NCBI GenBank assembly: GCA_037013495.1 | Contig: CM072811.1 | Coordinates: 47,809,452 to 47,873,451, forward strand | DNA length: 64,000 nucleotides | Direction: 5' to 3' | DNA from: Hippophae tibetana | Lineage: Eukaryota; Streptophyta; Magnoliopsida; Rosales; Elaeagnaceae | Shown here: positions 48,897 through 61,397 of the stretch, in pieces | How positions within the stretch are numbered: position 1 is the stretch's first letter | How the letters are laid out: each line of letters opens with the position of its first letter | The notes under the pieces: model-generated | Told to the model about the DNA's origin: nothing | Databases searched by the model: none | Seen by the model: the letters and a program-made list of their open reading frames with translations, nothing else | Position numbers and translations under genes: made by a program

Positions 48897-49597
48897 TGTT
48901 GGATTTTCCTCTTATTTGGATGAGCCCAAGTGAAGCTCATGTGACTTAATCATGGAATAAGAAGGGAAAATTGTGTCATTTCATTGCTTCATTAATAAAC
49001 TCATTTAGGATTTATTGAGTGTACATATCTGAAGAGAAAAATTAAGAGCAGCAGCTAGTAGAAAAACTGAGAGTAGTTTTTCAACTTCTCCTTCTCCAGC
49101 AAGTTTTCATCAAGTGCTCCGATGGAAGGTCGTTTGTGGTTCGATTAAGCTGAAGTTTTGCAGGCAGGTTCACGACTCAAGACTCTTTAATCTGTACGGT
49201 TGGATTTGGATTTGGGTCAACAGTTTGGGAAATTATGAATAGTGAACGGTGACTACGAATTGGCTTAGATCTCTCTATTTTTCTTGAAATAATTGTTAGT
49301 TTCCAAGAAGTGTATTCTTGATGATATTGTTGATTGTTTGCCTCTAGTTTTATCGAAAGAGAATTATTATACAATTGTTTCTTGATAGTGGAAGTGTTGG
49401 AGAGAAATGTCATGATTGTTTCCTTCTTACATCGGAAAAGTTTTTCCACGTAAATTGTTTGTATTGATTTTGTGCATGTTTTTATTTTTGAGCTTTATTT
49501 ATTTGTTTCCTAAAAGATTCACACAAAAAAAGAATAAGTTTAATTTCGCTGTTTAGAACTTGATTAAGTTCGTATTGAAATTATGATTCTCCTAACA
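48897..49597 (+). repeat. Right LTR of the Tnt1-like Copia
   Basis: It starts TGTTGGATTTTCC after a purine-rich tract (GAAAATGGAGAGA) and ends CTCCTAACA, followed by the ACTAT target duplication. Confidence 0.93.
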
Positions 49598-50309
49598 ACT
49601 ATACCAAGCACGAAGCTGTGGTAACAAAAACATTAAGGGAACATTTTGGATGTGAACTCAAAATATAGTTTACCAAAATACATGTAAGCTTACATAAAAA
49701 CTCAACTAAAACTTTCCCCAAATCGCAAAGTATGGTGTTATATATGCTTTATATACGTGACCATTTAGAAACAAGTTCAATTAGACATTAATCCATTTTC
49801 TCAGGGCCCTAAAGAAAGGGTGGCCTTGATCATCTAACTAGATGCTTTATAAACATCAATTCATCATCATTTCATTTCATTTCAATCTCGAAAAGCATGG
49901 ATCTTTGAGAGAAATGTATGTTTTAAGGAGATATGAGAAGTGCTTAAATGAAGCCGGAAGCCCTAATACTTCAGGCTTTCATCACACTTTGCCTTCCAGC
50001 ATTACTATCAAAACTTTACATTCCAACACTCACGCGAATAACATGATATCGTATTTAAAGAACAATGACGTGTTTAATCATTTTAATGATACAAAATATA
50101 AAGGCAAAAGAATTACACTAGAATTCGGCCATTCATAAAGAAAGAAATAAAAAACTTGCAAATGTACTTAGGGGGCCACCAAAGCATCTCTAACTCAATA
50201 GTAAAAGGCATGCTCATAGTTCAAATACAACAACAAATTGGTTTGGTAAAATCATCAAATACAGTTCTTCGTTCTTTGCTGGCCTAATGTAAGAACACAA
50301 GAAATGAAA
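49598..50309. other. Intergenic DNA and 3' region of LSM6
   Basis: There is no supported gene. A 98-codon plus-strand frame at 49842-50138 has no recognised similarity and low-complexity content. The part next to 50310 probably includes the 3' UTR of LSM6, which is transcribed leftwards. Confidence 0.5.
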
Positions 50310-50806
50310 TTACGCCCCATCTGCTAAAGTCCTCTTTGAGGTGCTGATGTACAAAACTGCATCAAAGAAAGAGTAAAGAAACACCATTACCACCTTCGTA
50401 TACACAACATAAACAGAAATGCAAAACCAAAATTATAACAAGATAAGTACTTAGTCCTTACCATTATTGCCACGAATGAAAGCATCCCCGTATTTGTTCT
50501 TCAACTGTCCATTTACATACTCTTCAGTTTGCTCCATTGCTATGTTCATATATCCATCCAAACAAGCTAGAATACCTGCAACAATCAATAACAAAACAAT
50601 CGAACTTATGGAGCTATGACATAGAAAGGAACAGATATATAGAGCAAGGTCTGAAACAAAGCTGCAAAAGAGAGAGTAAAAGAAATAGTACCTCTGTAGT
50701 CAACGCCTGAGTTAAGCTTAACGACAACAGGTCGACCACGAATAGACTTGAGAAAATCTGCAGGTGTTTTTGTAGAAGCCGAGATTTTCTCTCCTCCTCC
50801 GCTCAT
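50310..50806 (-). CDS. LSM6: U6 snRNA-associated Sm-like protein LSM6, three exons
   Basis: The predicted protein has 91 residues, the family's usual plant length. It comes from minus-strand exons 50806-50692, 50575-50462 and 50356-50310 with GT-AG borders. The N-terminus is MSGGGEKISAS. The Sm1 motif spans about residues 19-55 (FLKSIRGRPVVVKLNSGVDY, then RGILACLDGYMNIAMEQ). The Sm2 motif spans about 65-80 (KYGDAFIRGNNVLYIS), and the protein ends STSKRTLADGA like Arabidopsis LSM6A/B. LSM6 is a subunit of the nuclear LSM2-8 ring, which binds the U6 snRNA 3' end for splicing. It is also part of the cytoplasmic LSM1-7 ring, which promotes mRNA decapping and decay. The start codon is the only ATG in the family context. 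A 5' UTR intron is possible between 50810 and about 51250 but cannot be fixed from sequence alone. The gene looks intact. Confidence 0.95.
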
Positions 50807-51319
50807 TTTTCTTTCTTTCTTTCAACTCAAATCGATGAAGACCAAAACTTTCTTCAGCCAAACTAAATTTGATAAAATCCCACATCAACTTTCGATTTAA
50901 CAAGAGAATTTTCTGCATAACAGTTAATAAAATCGAACGAAGGAAACAATAATTTCGCACGCAAAAAGGAACAAATTTTTTACAATAAATCAACCCATGT
51001 CTGCAAATAGAAGTCTAAAGAATAAAATTGAAACCATTAAATCAAAACCTTCACGATAAGATAGAACCCAATTACATAAATTACCTAAATTTAACCTTAA
51101 TGTAAAACAAATCGAGACAAGAATTCATGAGACCTATCTTCAGAGTAAGAAGAAGAGATAATTTTAAACAACCAGCTAATAAACCAAACTTGAGAATCAG
51201 AAAATGGGTTCTTACATTTTACAGAAGAGGAAACGGCAAGTGACAGTGGGAGAGTGGACTGTGGAATAGCGGAGATTCTTGATCGGTAGCTTTGGTGTGG
51301 GAGAGGAAGAAAATGAAAT

Positions 51320-52810
51320 TAGGTCAGTAAAATAAAATGGATTATGGTTTGGGCTCGGTTCTTTGTTTCTTTTGGTTCGAGTTGCGCCGGTGGACTAGGT
51401 TTCGTTTTATTTGAACTTTTAACGATTTTATTTTAGTATGATAAAATTATTTTAAATAATATTTATAAAATTCATAAAAATTAAAATTAAAATTAAAAAT
51501 ATATAAATTAATAATAATGGTGTTATTTTATTTTTATAAATTTTAACATATTTGTTTAATGATTTTTCCAATTTTTTTTATTTTTTTTCTGTCCTAGTTA
51601 TTCCCACGTCTCTTCCTAGGGATAGTGATACGAGAGATTCAAAGTTATTACTTAAATCACTTCACATCGAGAGAATGTAAGCCAAGTTACAAATCATATT
51701 AGTATGATTACTAAACTGAGCGGTTGATGTAATTTTATTATTTAATTGATCAGCTAGTTAGTAAAAAAAAATATTATTTCTCTCAAAATAAATAAATTTA
51801 TTTATAACTTTTAAAAATACATTAATTAAAACCAGATTCTAAATATCAATTTGATAAACAAATATATTAAAATTATTTTGAATTTTGTATACTTAGAAAA
51901 ATATAGTTTAATTAAAATTTATGTAGACACTCTTTAGAAAATAAATTATCACTATTATATCGATAAATGTTCTGTTTGAAATGTACTGGAGTGGATCTTA
52001 TGTTAACATAGGTAGATACATGACATATTATGATGTAAATAAAACAATTTATTTAAACATGTGGTTGATAATAGTTCGTTTGGAGACTATGACATAACTG
52101 GATAGTTTTGTTTAGTCATTTGATCAGGCCACACATTATAGGTAATGTGTATTAGTAATTTCATACACGAAGAAAACAATACATGTAGCTCGTTAATAAA
52201 TAAGTTGTGAATTAAAGGTTGTTTAGGTTGCTTACTATTAGGGTTGAGTAAAATATCTAATCAATTCGAAAAATTTGAACAATTCGATAAAATTTAAAAA
52301 AAATTGAGTGGTTTCGATTCGAAATCGGATTGGATTCGGATTTTATCAATTCGTTCAAATTCGAATTAAGATTTGGATTAAAAATATTCAAATTTGTATA
52401 ATCCGATCCGATATATTTAATATATTATTTAAATATATATATATATATATAATAATTAATAAAATCTAACCTAACTTATTAAACCTAATATCGCCACTAA
52501 CCATCTCTTAACACAAATCCTATTTTTTTTTTCAACTTTCTTATCTCTCTCAGCCTCCATTGCTAGTTTCAATCATTCTCGCCAGTCGCTCTATTGCTCG
52601 TCGTTCTGTTATTGTCGCTCAGAATAATAGATGAGTCTCCAAATCTTGGTAAACTTATTTATGAGGGTATGCTTTCTAAATCATACTCTTTGTGGTTTGT
52701 TTCCCCATGGTGATTTGTTTGGGTTTTTGTGCAAGGCTTGTCTATTTAAGTTGATCATCCATTCTATTGATGAAATTTATTTTTCTATTGCCATTGTAGG
52801 TGGTGTTATT
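51320..52810. other. Intergenic DNA without recognised gene
   Basis: It is AT-rich with no coding similarity. Around 52240-52420 is a GATTCGGATTCG-type low-complexity repeat common in plant intergenic DNA, and a (TA)n run lies near 52435-52451. A 70-codon plus-strand frame at 52631-52843 has no recognised similarity. Confidence 0.5.
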
Positions 52811-53170
52811 TTGCATCCTACATTTTTAAACAAATTGTCTTAACTCTATAAAGTCTTTATTGGCAAAGACATCATACTTACAATTGTTTGTTAATGCATA
52901 TGTGACAACATATGTAAGGTTATAAGGTCTAGTTTCTTCTTACATTAAATCTATTAGTTTGAAATCATAGGCTTAGCTTAACGTATAATCAAACCATTTG
53001 TCTTTTAATGATGCTGTGAATTTCAGAAATATTTTAAATAACATTTTGCTATAATTAAGATTTTCTTCTATTATTCATTTCCCATTAATGCATCTCTTTT
53101 GTTATTGATTCTATTGTCTAATACTCCTAAGATTTTAAGTGAATTAATTCCTTCACCATTTGTTGATATT
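52811..53170 (-). repeat. 360-bp duplicated block, copy 1; possible endogenous pararetrovirus fragment
   Basis: This block matches 61692-62051 without net gaps at a constant offset of 8881 bases, with about 21 differences (near 94 percent identity). Its right edge is exactly the first base of the CACTA element. Read on the minus strand, short stretches resemble the movement-protein part of Caulimoviridae polyproteins. That assignment is from memory and weak. It is an old, broken fossil. Confidence 0.6.
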
Positions 53171-53269
53171 CACTACTATAAAAAATGGTATTTAAGTCGC
53201 TGTGTAAAGTCATTTTTTGGAAAAAAAAAATTGACTTATAATGAATTTAAAGTCGGTTCGGTGTAGAAC

Positions 53270-53460
53270 CAATGCTATCCACGTTGGACGTAGCGTCTGT
53301 TGACGTGGTGAACTCACGCTATCCACGCATGTAGCGTCGGTTCGCCACATCAACCGATGCTATGTCCTACGTGGATAGCATCAGTTGATGAGAAGAACTG
53401 ACGCTATACGCGTGGATAGCGTCGGTTCACCACGTCAACCGATGTTATGTCCTATTTTTT
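53270..53460. repeat. Subterminal repeat array of the CACTA element
   Basis: The motif GCTATCCACG and its complement CGTGGATAGC recur at about 53275, 53310, 53369 and 53412. They lie within larger units such as GTAGCGTCGGTTCGCCAC and GCGTCGGTTCACCACGTC. Related single motifs follow near 53630 and 53655. Such direct and inverse subterminal repeats are the binding sites of TNPA-like proteins in En/Spm elements. Confidence 0.75.
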
Positions 53461-54341
53461 AAATTAAAAAATGCATGTAGTTTACAATTGAAATTTTTTT
53501 GGGACATTAATTATTATTTTATTTGACTCTTTAAAATTTAAGTTGGATATATATATATATAGTATAATTTTTTCTTTTTTTTAGATAATTAGTTTTTAAA
53601 ATTATATAATTTTGTTTATTTGTTTGGATAGCGTGGGTTTACATGATGAATCGACATTATCCACGTAATATTACTATTCGACTCATTTCTTCTCTCCAGA
53701 AACCCAAAAAATTTCATTTCTCTTCTCCATTTCTCCCAAAACTGAGTTCACACTCACCTTTTTTCTCAATTTTCGACCACCTCCGACCACCATTTGCAAC
53801 ACCGTTTTATGGGTTATATTCATCTTCTTATTATCTTTCAAATCTACTATTTTTTGAGTGAAATACTCAAATTTTTTATACCTATTTTTTCACTTATTCT
53901 CACTTACAAAACACAATTTTCTTCTTCATTTCCTTCATTTAGTCACTTCATAACATTCTTGTAAGTATTTTTATTAATTTTGCAGCTTATTATTCAATTT
54001 GTTTTATTTTTTTGTATAAATTTTTGATTTATGTATGCTTTTTATTTTGCTTGTTATTATATGTTTGACTTATTTTTTGTGGAAATAATATCTGAAATGT
54101 TCTGGGTTTGAAGGATTATATATATTTATCGTGCGTGGATAAATTTATTTATATATAAATAATTATATTTTATTAAGTAAAAGTAATACATTTGTAAAAT
54201 GATTAAAATGATAATTATTTTGTATTATGTATGTTTTGATATATATTCTAATAATTAGAAAATTTATATATAATAATACTTGAAATTTATTTATAGGATA
54301 CATAATTAATTAATATATTTAATTAATATCATTAATATAAA

Positions 54342-57300
54342 ATGGACAAATCTTGGATGTCAAAGTGTAGAATTGAGCAAGACTATATTTCTGGAGTTGA
54401 AAGTTTCATGAAATTTACTTGTAGAAATAGTAATACTGGAACTATATGTTTCGATGCGTATGTGTTAAATGTAAAAATGAGTGATTTCATGAATTTGACG
54501 AAATTAAGTATCATCTTATCCGTAATGGTATTCTTTTGAGCTATAAATGTTGGTATTATCATGGAGATAATATTGATAATACTCATGGGGAAAAGATAAA
54601 AAAGAATGTGAGTGGATTACATATATCTTATCATAATGTACAGAAAAAAAATATATGTTTCATGGTGTTGAAGATGAATTACGTGAGGATGATCACGAAA
54701 CCCTTAAAAAAATTATAGAAGACGCTGAAAAATCGTTGTATCCAAAATGCAAAAAATACACTAAAATTTAGGGATTGGTTCATTTGTACAATGTGAATGC
54801 AAAACATGGTTTTTCTGACAAGGGATTCACAGAATTACTAAATCTACTAGTCGATATGTTTCTTGAGGGTATTGAATTACCATCTTCAATGTATGAAGTG
54901 AAGAAATCTCTTAGTCAATTTTCCATGGAATATCATAAGATTCACGCTTGTCCAAATGATTGCATTCTTTATAGAAAAGAATATGAGACATTAGATGATT
55001 GTCCGATGTGTAAAGAATCGAGATGGAAGCATGGTACAAATGAGACAACACATAAGAAAAGTGTGCATGCAAAGGTTCTTTGGTACTTTCCTCCGATTCC
55101 TCGCTTTCAAAGGTTGTTCAATAGTAAAGATACATCAAAGATGTTGACTTGGCATTCAGATAATCGATTTGATGATGGGGGTGCTACGCCATCCTTGTGA
55201 TTCTCCAAATTGGAAAGTAGTAGATAATTTATCTCCTCAATTTTCATCTGATTCGCGCAATCTTCATCTTTCCATTGTTGCTGATGAAATTAATCCACAT
55301 AGTTCCCTTAGTAGTAGATATAGTTGTTGGCTAGTAATTATGATAACATACAACCTTCCTCCTTGTTTGTGTATGAAAAGAAAACTCATGATGTTAACAT
55401 TATTGATCTCAGGACCAAAACAACACGGTGTTGATATTGATATATATTTGCAGCCTCTGATGGATAATTTAAAGATGTTGTGGAATGATGGTGTAAATGT
55501 TTACGATGCACATAAAGAAGAACACTTTAACTTGAATGGGGTCCTTTTATGGACAATTAATGATTTTCTTGCCTATGGAAACTTATCAGAACATGTAACA
55601 AAAGGTTACAAGGGATGTCCTATATATAGTGATGAAACTTTTGCAACTTATCTTGTTCACGGACGAAAGATGTCTTATAGAAGACATATAAGATTTTTGT
55701 CATCTCGACACAAGTTTAGATACCAAAAGAAACCGTTCAATAGTGAAGAAGATCATGATCATGCAACTCGACCTTTGTGAGGTGTTGAGATATTAAGGTA
55801 ATTGAATGGTATGACATTCAAACGATATGAAAAGATGAAAAAAACTCACTAAGGTAGGGAAACAAAAGAGGTCAACTAATGAAATGAGTTAAAATGAAAA
55901 AGAGTTTGAACCGACTTACCATGGTTGTTGGAAAAAAATCAATATTTTAGGAATTACCTTATTGGAAAGACCTACACATTCGTCATATCTTAAATGTCAT
56001 GCACATTGAGAAAAATGTATGTGAGAGCTTGATTGGTACTTTACTTAATATACTTGAAAAAACAAATGATGGAATTAAAGCAAGATTGGATTTAAAGAAA
56101 CTAGGCATACAACCTGTATTGGAACCAAGGGTGGAAAATGATAAGAATTGAATATACTTACCACCAGCACCATATACAATGTCAACAAAAGAGAAGGATA
56201 TGTTTTGTAAATGTTTAGAGGGTGTGAAAGTTCCTGATGGTTACTCATCCAACTTAAGAAATTTTGTGTCTATCACCGATAAGAAACTATATGGATTGAA
56301 ATCACGTGACTGTCATATCTTAATGCAACAGTTATTACTAGTTGCTATTAGATCAATTCTTCCAAAACATGTTCGATTATCAATAATTCGGCTTTGTTCA
56401 TTCTTCAATACAATATGCAATAAATCTATATCAATTGGTAAGTTAAATTCTTTACAGAAAGATGTTGTAGAGACTTTGTGTCTAATTGAAAAATATTTTC
56501 CTCCTTCTTTCTTTGATATAATGATTCACTTGTGTGTTCATTTAGTTCGAGAGGTTCAATTATGTGGTCCTACTTACTTAAGGTGGATATATCCTTTTGA
56601 GAGATATATGCAAATCCTTAAAAGGATATGTAAATAATATAAATCGACATGAATGATGCATGGTGGAACGCTACATTGTTGAAGAGGTCATTGAGTTTTT
56701 TCTGAATACTCTAGTGGTTGTACTGAAATTGGGAATCTTACGCACAAGTTGTTCTTAGAACGTCACATGATCCAATTAGGTAACCCTATGCTTGGTGGAA
56801 GTAAGAAATTTTTTATTGATCGCCCTCGATGGAAAAAAGCACACCGAATCATTTTGGTAAATAATAATGAGGCACAACCGTACATAGAGTAAGTGATGTT
56901 CATTATTTCATGATTGCAAAAATAATTTTTTATTTAACTATTAATGATGATAAATAACTTCATATATATTTAATAACATTACATGATGTATTTAAACTTA
57001 TTAAAGATCAATCCTCGTTATAAAAAAAATGGTTATATGATGAACATAAGCGAAAACTTATTAATTGGTTTCGCAACCATGTAAGTGTCACAAACAAAAA
57101 TTCGTGCATGTATGTTCCTAGATCTATTCAATGTTTTAAAACTTTTCTCTAAACACATTTCATGTTTTTGTATACATACATTTGAGATGAACTCAATAAA
57201 CCCAATCATAAAATATCAAAAAGTTTACAATGGATTGCACATGTGCCAAAATTTGATGTCAAATCATTTTATAGTTTCACAATAAATGGATCAAGGTTAA

Positions 57301-57669
57301 CGACTCAAGCTAGGGAAAAAGTCCGAGTAAATCAAAATAGTAGTGTGAAGATGGTTGCACAAACTATGCAATTTTCCAGTTCAAAAGATGTTAATCTTGT
57401 ACTTTCTTATAGAACATATTATGGTATAATACAAGAGATTTGGGAATTCGATTATGAGGTCTTCCATGAAACAATTTTCTTGTGTGATTAGGTCGAAGAT
57501 GTTATCAATGTTCGATATAAAATAGATGATTTTGGATTTACCCTTGTAAATTTATCCAATATAAGTCACACTGATGATCCTTTCACGTTAGCACTTCATA
57601 CAAAACAAGTATTTTACATGAGCGATCAAATTGATCCGAGATGGTCTGTTGTGTTAATGCCTCCATAAA
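54342..57669 (+). pseudogene. CACTA transposase (TNP2 / Transposase_21 type), decayed
   Basis: The recognised pieces are in the usual order. The transposase-associated domain starts MDKSWMSKCRIEQDYISGV (54342). The Transposase_21 core runs from about 54775 to 55780, with HACPNDCILYRKEYETLDDC, KVLWYFPPIPRFQRLF, PKQHGVDIDIYLQPLMDNL and LLWTINDFLAYGNLS. DUF4218 lies at 56179-56637 (KSRDCHILMQQLLLVAIRSI, LCVHLVREVQLCGPTYLRW). DUF4216 lies at about 57250-57660 (FTINGSRLTTQAREK, TYYGIIQEIWEFDY, DPRWSVVLMPP). The frame shifts between pieces (for example between the overlapping frames near 55170-55200) and several stops lie within domains, so no functional product is expected. Confidence 0.85.
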
Positions 57670-57948
57670 AATAGTTTTACCATTGTGATGTTATAGAAGA
57701 TTATGACCCTATGCTTCATACATTAACCGATACTAGTAATTTCTCAAATAAATTGCCTAATGTATGTGATGATCTAGGTGATGATGATGATTTTTCGTCA
57801 TGGGCTCGAAGTGATTGTGAAGGAATATATGTATACGATCAACAACCTAATTAAACATAATGAATGTTCTATGTTGTTGTAATAACTCTTATATATATGT
57901 ATGTTCCTAAAATTGTCAATTAATATATATTTCTTCATTATTTGCAGA

Positions 57949-59658
57949 TATTTCATGGATCCTTGGATAAGAGAGAGCTTGTAGATCCAAATGATCCATT
58001 GGGGTATTTGTAAAGAAGGGGTTGGGAAAATATACTTGATGCTCCACTTAACCCAGATGATAAAATACTTGTTCTATTTGATGCTACTGGTAATCCAATA
58101 GAGGAAAATGGCCAACAATTGAAATCATTTATTGGTCGACTTGCGAAGTCACTACCAATCAATATAAATGATTGGTCTCACATTGACGATGCATAAAAGT
58201 TCAAAATATGGATAATCATTTGTGTAAGTCTCTTATATTTTATAATCAATATATATATTATATCTTTTTTGTATTATATCTAATCTTTTGTACTGTGTTT
58301 TTACAAAATCTTTACAAAGTCGATGACAGTTGGAAACTTAAGTGTTATAAGATTGCAAATAAGGCGTGGAAAGAGTACAAGACTTTCAGATTGGCAAGAA
58401 ACTATGTGTTTCCATATTTGGAACCATTTGATGAGGTAGAGCTCTACAAAATCCCTGAAGGACACCCCTATATTACACCTCAAGTTTGGAAAGATTTTGT
58501 GGAATATAGACGTTCAGACGAATTTTAAATTATTAGGGAAGAACATCAGAATATATAAATGCATAACATTCTTCTTAATCGTACTGGGAGGTCTTCAAAT
58601 CTTGAAGTTAGATATAGAAAGATATTATTAATTTTTCTTAATTTATAAATATTTTTATATTTATTTTCCTCAATTTAATTTCATGTTATTGTTAATAATT
58701 TTTTCATAATTTATGTAGGAAGCTGAATTGTGTAGACCTATTACCTGAGCTAAATTGTACATAGAAACAAAGACTCCCAAAATGAAGAATTCAAGACCGA
58801 TGACTAAGCGAGGAGAAGAACAACTAAATAAGTTGGTTAGTAGTTTCGGTTGATAAAAAGTTTTAATGATTTTTAATAATTGATGTAATAATGAATGATA
58901 TGTTTGTGTGCTTTATTATTTGTAGAGAGCTGTTCAAGAGAAAATATACAGGGGTGAAATAATCGAAGAGCCTAGGAGAGATGCTTTATATCACACATTC
59001 AGACGCAAGCATCCTCGTCGTGTTAAGGGAGGTAGCCAATATGATGGTTATATGGAGTATTTTAACATTTCAAAACAAAAGCCTTGGGTAGTAAGTAAAA
59101 GGAAGTACACTAAAATTGAAAAAGAACTCAACTTCCTTAAGGCCTCAGTGTTAAGTGAGATTGTCACTCTAAAAGAATATCAATCACAACACATGTCAGG
59201 CATGGCATCATTCTACAACCAGGGCATGCCATATTGGCCAATCATGCAACCATCCATACTAGGCATGCCATCATCCATGCCAGGCATACCACAATCCATG
59301 CCAGACATGCCACAATCCATGCCAGGCATGCCACCATCCATGCCAGGCATGCCATAATCCATGCCAGGTATGCCACCATCCATGACATGCAGGCCATCAT
59401 CCATGACATGCATTCCACCCACGCAATCTTATTGCGCTCAAACTACATCCAGTATGAGATATAGTCATCCTATTGATCCTCCCTATATGCCAGGAATGCA
59501 TATGCAATCAAGTAATGGTTCATTTTCTCCAATATAATCTACGCATTCTTACCATCAATCAAACCATGATGAATGTTTTGGTGAGAATGTACATCTAATA
59601 GCTACCCCATATGAGAATCCTTCTCTATTTGATGAATCATATGTGGTAAGATTTTAAT
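57949..59658 (+). pseudogene. CACTA Transposase_24 / TNPA-like gene, decayed
   Basis: A first segment (about 58040-58195) encodes ILVLFDATGNPIEENGQQLK and SFIGRLAKSLPININDW. A second (58313-58528) encodes KLKCYKIANKAWKEYKTFR, FPYLEPFDEVE and VWKDFVEYRRSDEF, the pattern of plant Transposase_24. A third exon-like part (58926-59658) starts QEKIYRGEIIEEPRRDALYH and runs into a methionine/proline-rich repeat (59261-59410). The borders look like exons with AT-rich introns between them. In-frame stops in the repeat and after it (near 59353 and 59536) mark decay. By family analogy it is the DNA-binding partner of the transposase. Confidence 0.75.
59261..59410 (+). repeat. 21-bp tandem repeat, encodes G-M-P-x-S-M-P
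   Basis: About seven to eight 21-bp units, based on AGGCATGCC followed by ACCATCCATGCC, encode a seven-residue Gly-Met-Pro-x-Ser-Met-Pro repeat in the TNPA-like gene. The last units have drifted to GACATGC. The unit length is a multiple of three and the repeat has few stops, so it also produces long shadow frames on both strands. Confidence 0.92.
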
Positions 59659-59741
59659 TTCTGGTGTATATAATCTATTATTTTTAAATTCTTATTATAT
59701 GTTTTATTTTTTATATATAACACTTAAATTTTTTACAAAAT

Positions 59742-61397
59742 ATGAAATGTTTGTTGAAACATCCTTCGCCAACAGACTTTGTTGCTATTGGAACGGTACA
59801 ACAATTGAGTGATGATCGGATGATTCATAATCAATATTTGTCTAATCATTGGTGAATAATAATTGATCAATCATTGTTTCATGATTGTTCACTACCTGTG
59901 TCTTCTCATGCTACCACAGTCCAAGAGGTGGTTAGACAGTATGTGGCTTGGCTGTTGATTCAAGTTGTTCTAAATTTTGACGTGGTACTATTTTTTAACT
60001 TAAAAGATAACACTTTTTTACTACTATTATTTTATTATATCTTTTATTGTTACTAAAATACATAATACTTTTTTTAGTCTATTATACCAAAACTCTTAAA
60101 TGCGGCACATTTAAGAGATACAAAGCAAGTATCTCGTGCTAAATTTATGTCTAGTGACCAATCATCGCGTACCAAGTCATTCAAGAAGAAGCCTTGGAAA
60201 AAGTATAGTTGTGATTATGCTTTAAACTTGAGCAAAAATCTTGACACGTTAATGACTATTGTTGGGAGGGCATCTATCATAAATGATGGATGGATTGTGC
60301 CACTTCCTATAGAAATTTATGGTGTAGACCTCGGCCAAACTTATATATCGACCGAATGCATATTACAACTATTTGAATATCAAATTATCGATTTAAGTAT
60401 AATTCAAGTGTGGACAAGGTGAGTCTTCAATCTATTTATTTTTCTTTCATTTATGTAGAACATATATAATTATATTTATATTATTTATTTATTTATATAT
60501 ATATATCTTTTATATAGGGCGTGCTATTATCGACTTCAACATAATCACTCATCACATTTAGCAATGTTCTATGATTCTTCATATGTCAATCAATATCAAG
60601 AAAAAGATGTTACCATCAGAGCTAAACAATTATGTGATAGGACATTAACGCTTAACAGGGATCAAAAGTTGATAATCCCTTGGCCATTAAGGTTTGAACA
60701 AGGCCAAGATCATTGGATGTTGGTAATCATTGATCTGTTCAATAATCATTCTTGGTACTGTGACTCAACTTCCATAGAACTGAGTAAAGATACAAAAGAA
60801 GTTGTTGAAATGTAAGAGTTATAGCTACATATTAGTTTCTTCTATTATTTTTTGTAATATTCAATAAAAACTAATTGTTTTAAAACTTGATAGGGCATGG
60901 AAGTTGTGGAACAAGTTTAGGGGCATTTCCCTTAAAAAATCTCATAAGCTTATATGGATAAAAGTTAGGGTATGTACAAGCGAATATTAATAATTTTATT
61001 AATTTTACAATTGAATAATAAAGATGTTCGAATATGGAAAATCATGTACACTTGTTTTTTTGTAGGTTTAACAACAAAATAATGGAGTCATGTGTGGTTA
61101 TTATGTTATGAAGTTTATGAGCGAAATCATCACAAATATCAAAATTCCAATTGATGATGTGATAATATATTTTACCCATATATAGAAAAGTTTTTAACAT
61201 ATTTGAATTATTTTTTGTAAATAAATGAAATTACATTCTTATTTTGATTTTAAATACAGGTAGTTCTTTGGTTGGAATAAGACGAGCTACGACTAGCAAA
61301 TTTTTGATGATTTACGAGAAGAATGGGCAAAACACATGGTTCAAATTATATCATCACAAGAAGAATCAGGAGAAGATTCTGATGATCTTGAATAGCA
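59742..61397 (+). pseudogene. CACTA-borne ULP1-like cysteine protease (Peptidase_C48), decayed
   Basis: The 5' part (59742-60422) carries the CACTA-specific N-terminal region, with HDCSLPVSSHATTVQEVVRQ and ARAKFMSSDQ-like sequence. The protease part follows in exons near 60519-60814, 60894-60971, 61066-61160 and 61261-61397. Catalytic-type residues are visible: His in QGQDHWMLVIID (codon 60711-60713), Asp in WYCDSTS (60762-60764), Gln in QQNNGVMC and Cys in GVMCGYYVMKF (61093-61095). It ends with a REEWAKH motif and an acidic tail. ULP1-like domains are known passengers of plant CACTA and Mutator elements, and their role is unclear. An in-frame TAA next to the predicted acceptor (61069-61071) and stops upstream indicate decay. 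Confidence 0.8.

Larger units (their letters stand above)
44180..49597 (+). mobile_element. Copia retrotransposon, Tnt1/Tork-like; target duplication ACTAT
   Basis: LTRs of 718 bp (44180-44897) and 701 bp (48897-49597) begin TGTTG and end CTAACA. ACTAT lies directly outside both ends. A perfect TGGTATCAGAGC primer site is at 44901-44912. The parts follow Copia order: gag (about 45102-45720, with a CHHCGMKGHIKK zinc knuckle), protease (about 45820), integrase (about 46190-46680), reverse transcriptase (about 47500-48030) and RNase H (about 48370-48880). The integrase wording resembles tobacco Tnt1. The copy is broken at several places. By eye the LTRs differ at roughly 8-9 percent of positions plus an indel, so it is a few million years old (inference). 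Confidence 0.93.

Noticed and set aside
49842-50138. 98-codon plus-strand frame downstream of LSM6
   Set aside because: It has no recognisable domain and low complexity, and it overlaps the probable 3' region of LSM6 on the other strand.
59213-59464. Overlapping plus- and minus-strand frames rich in Met/His/Ala or Met/Gly/Asp
   Set aside because: The 21-bp repeat is in phase with codons and lacks stops in several frames, so these are shadows of the TNPA-like reading frame.
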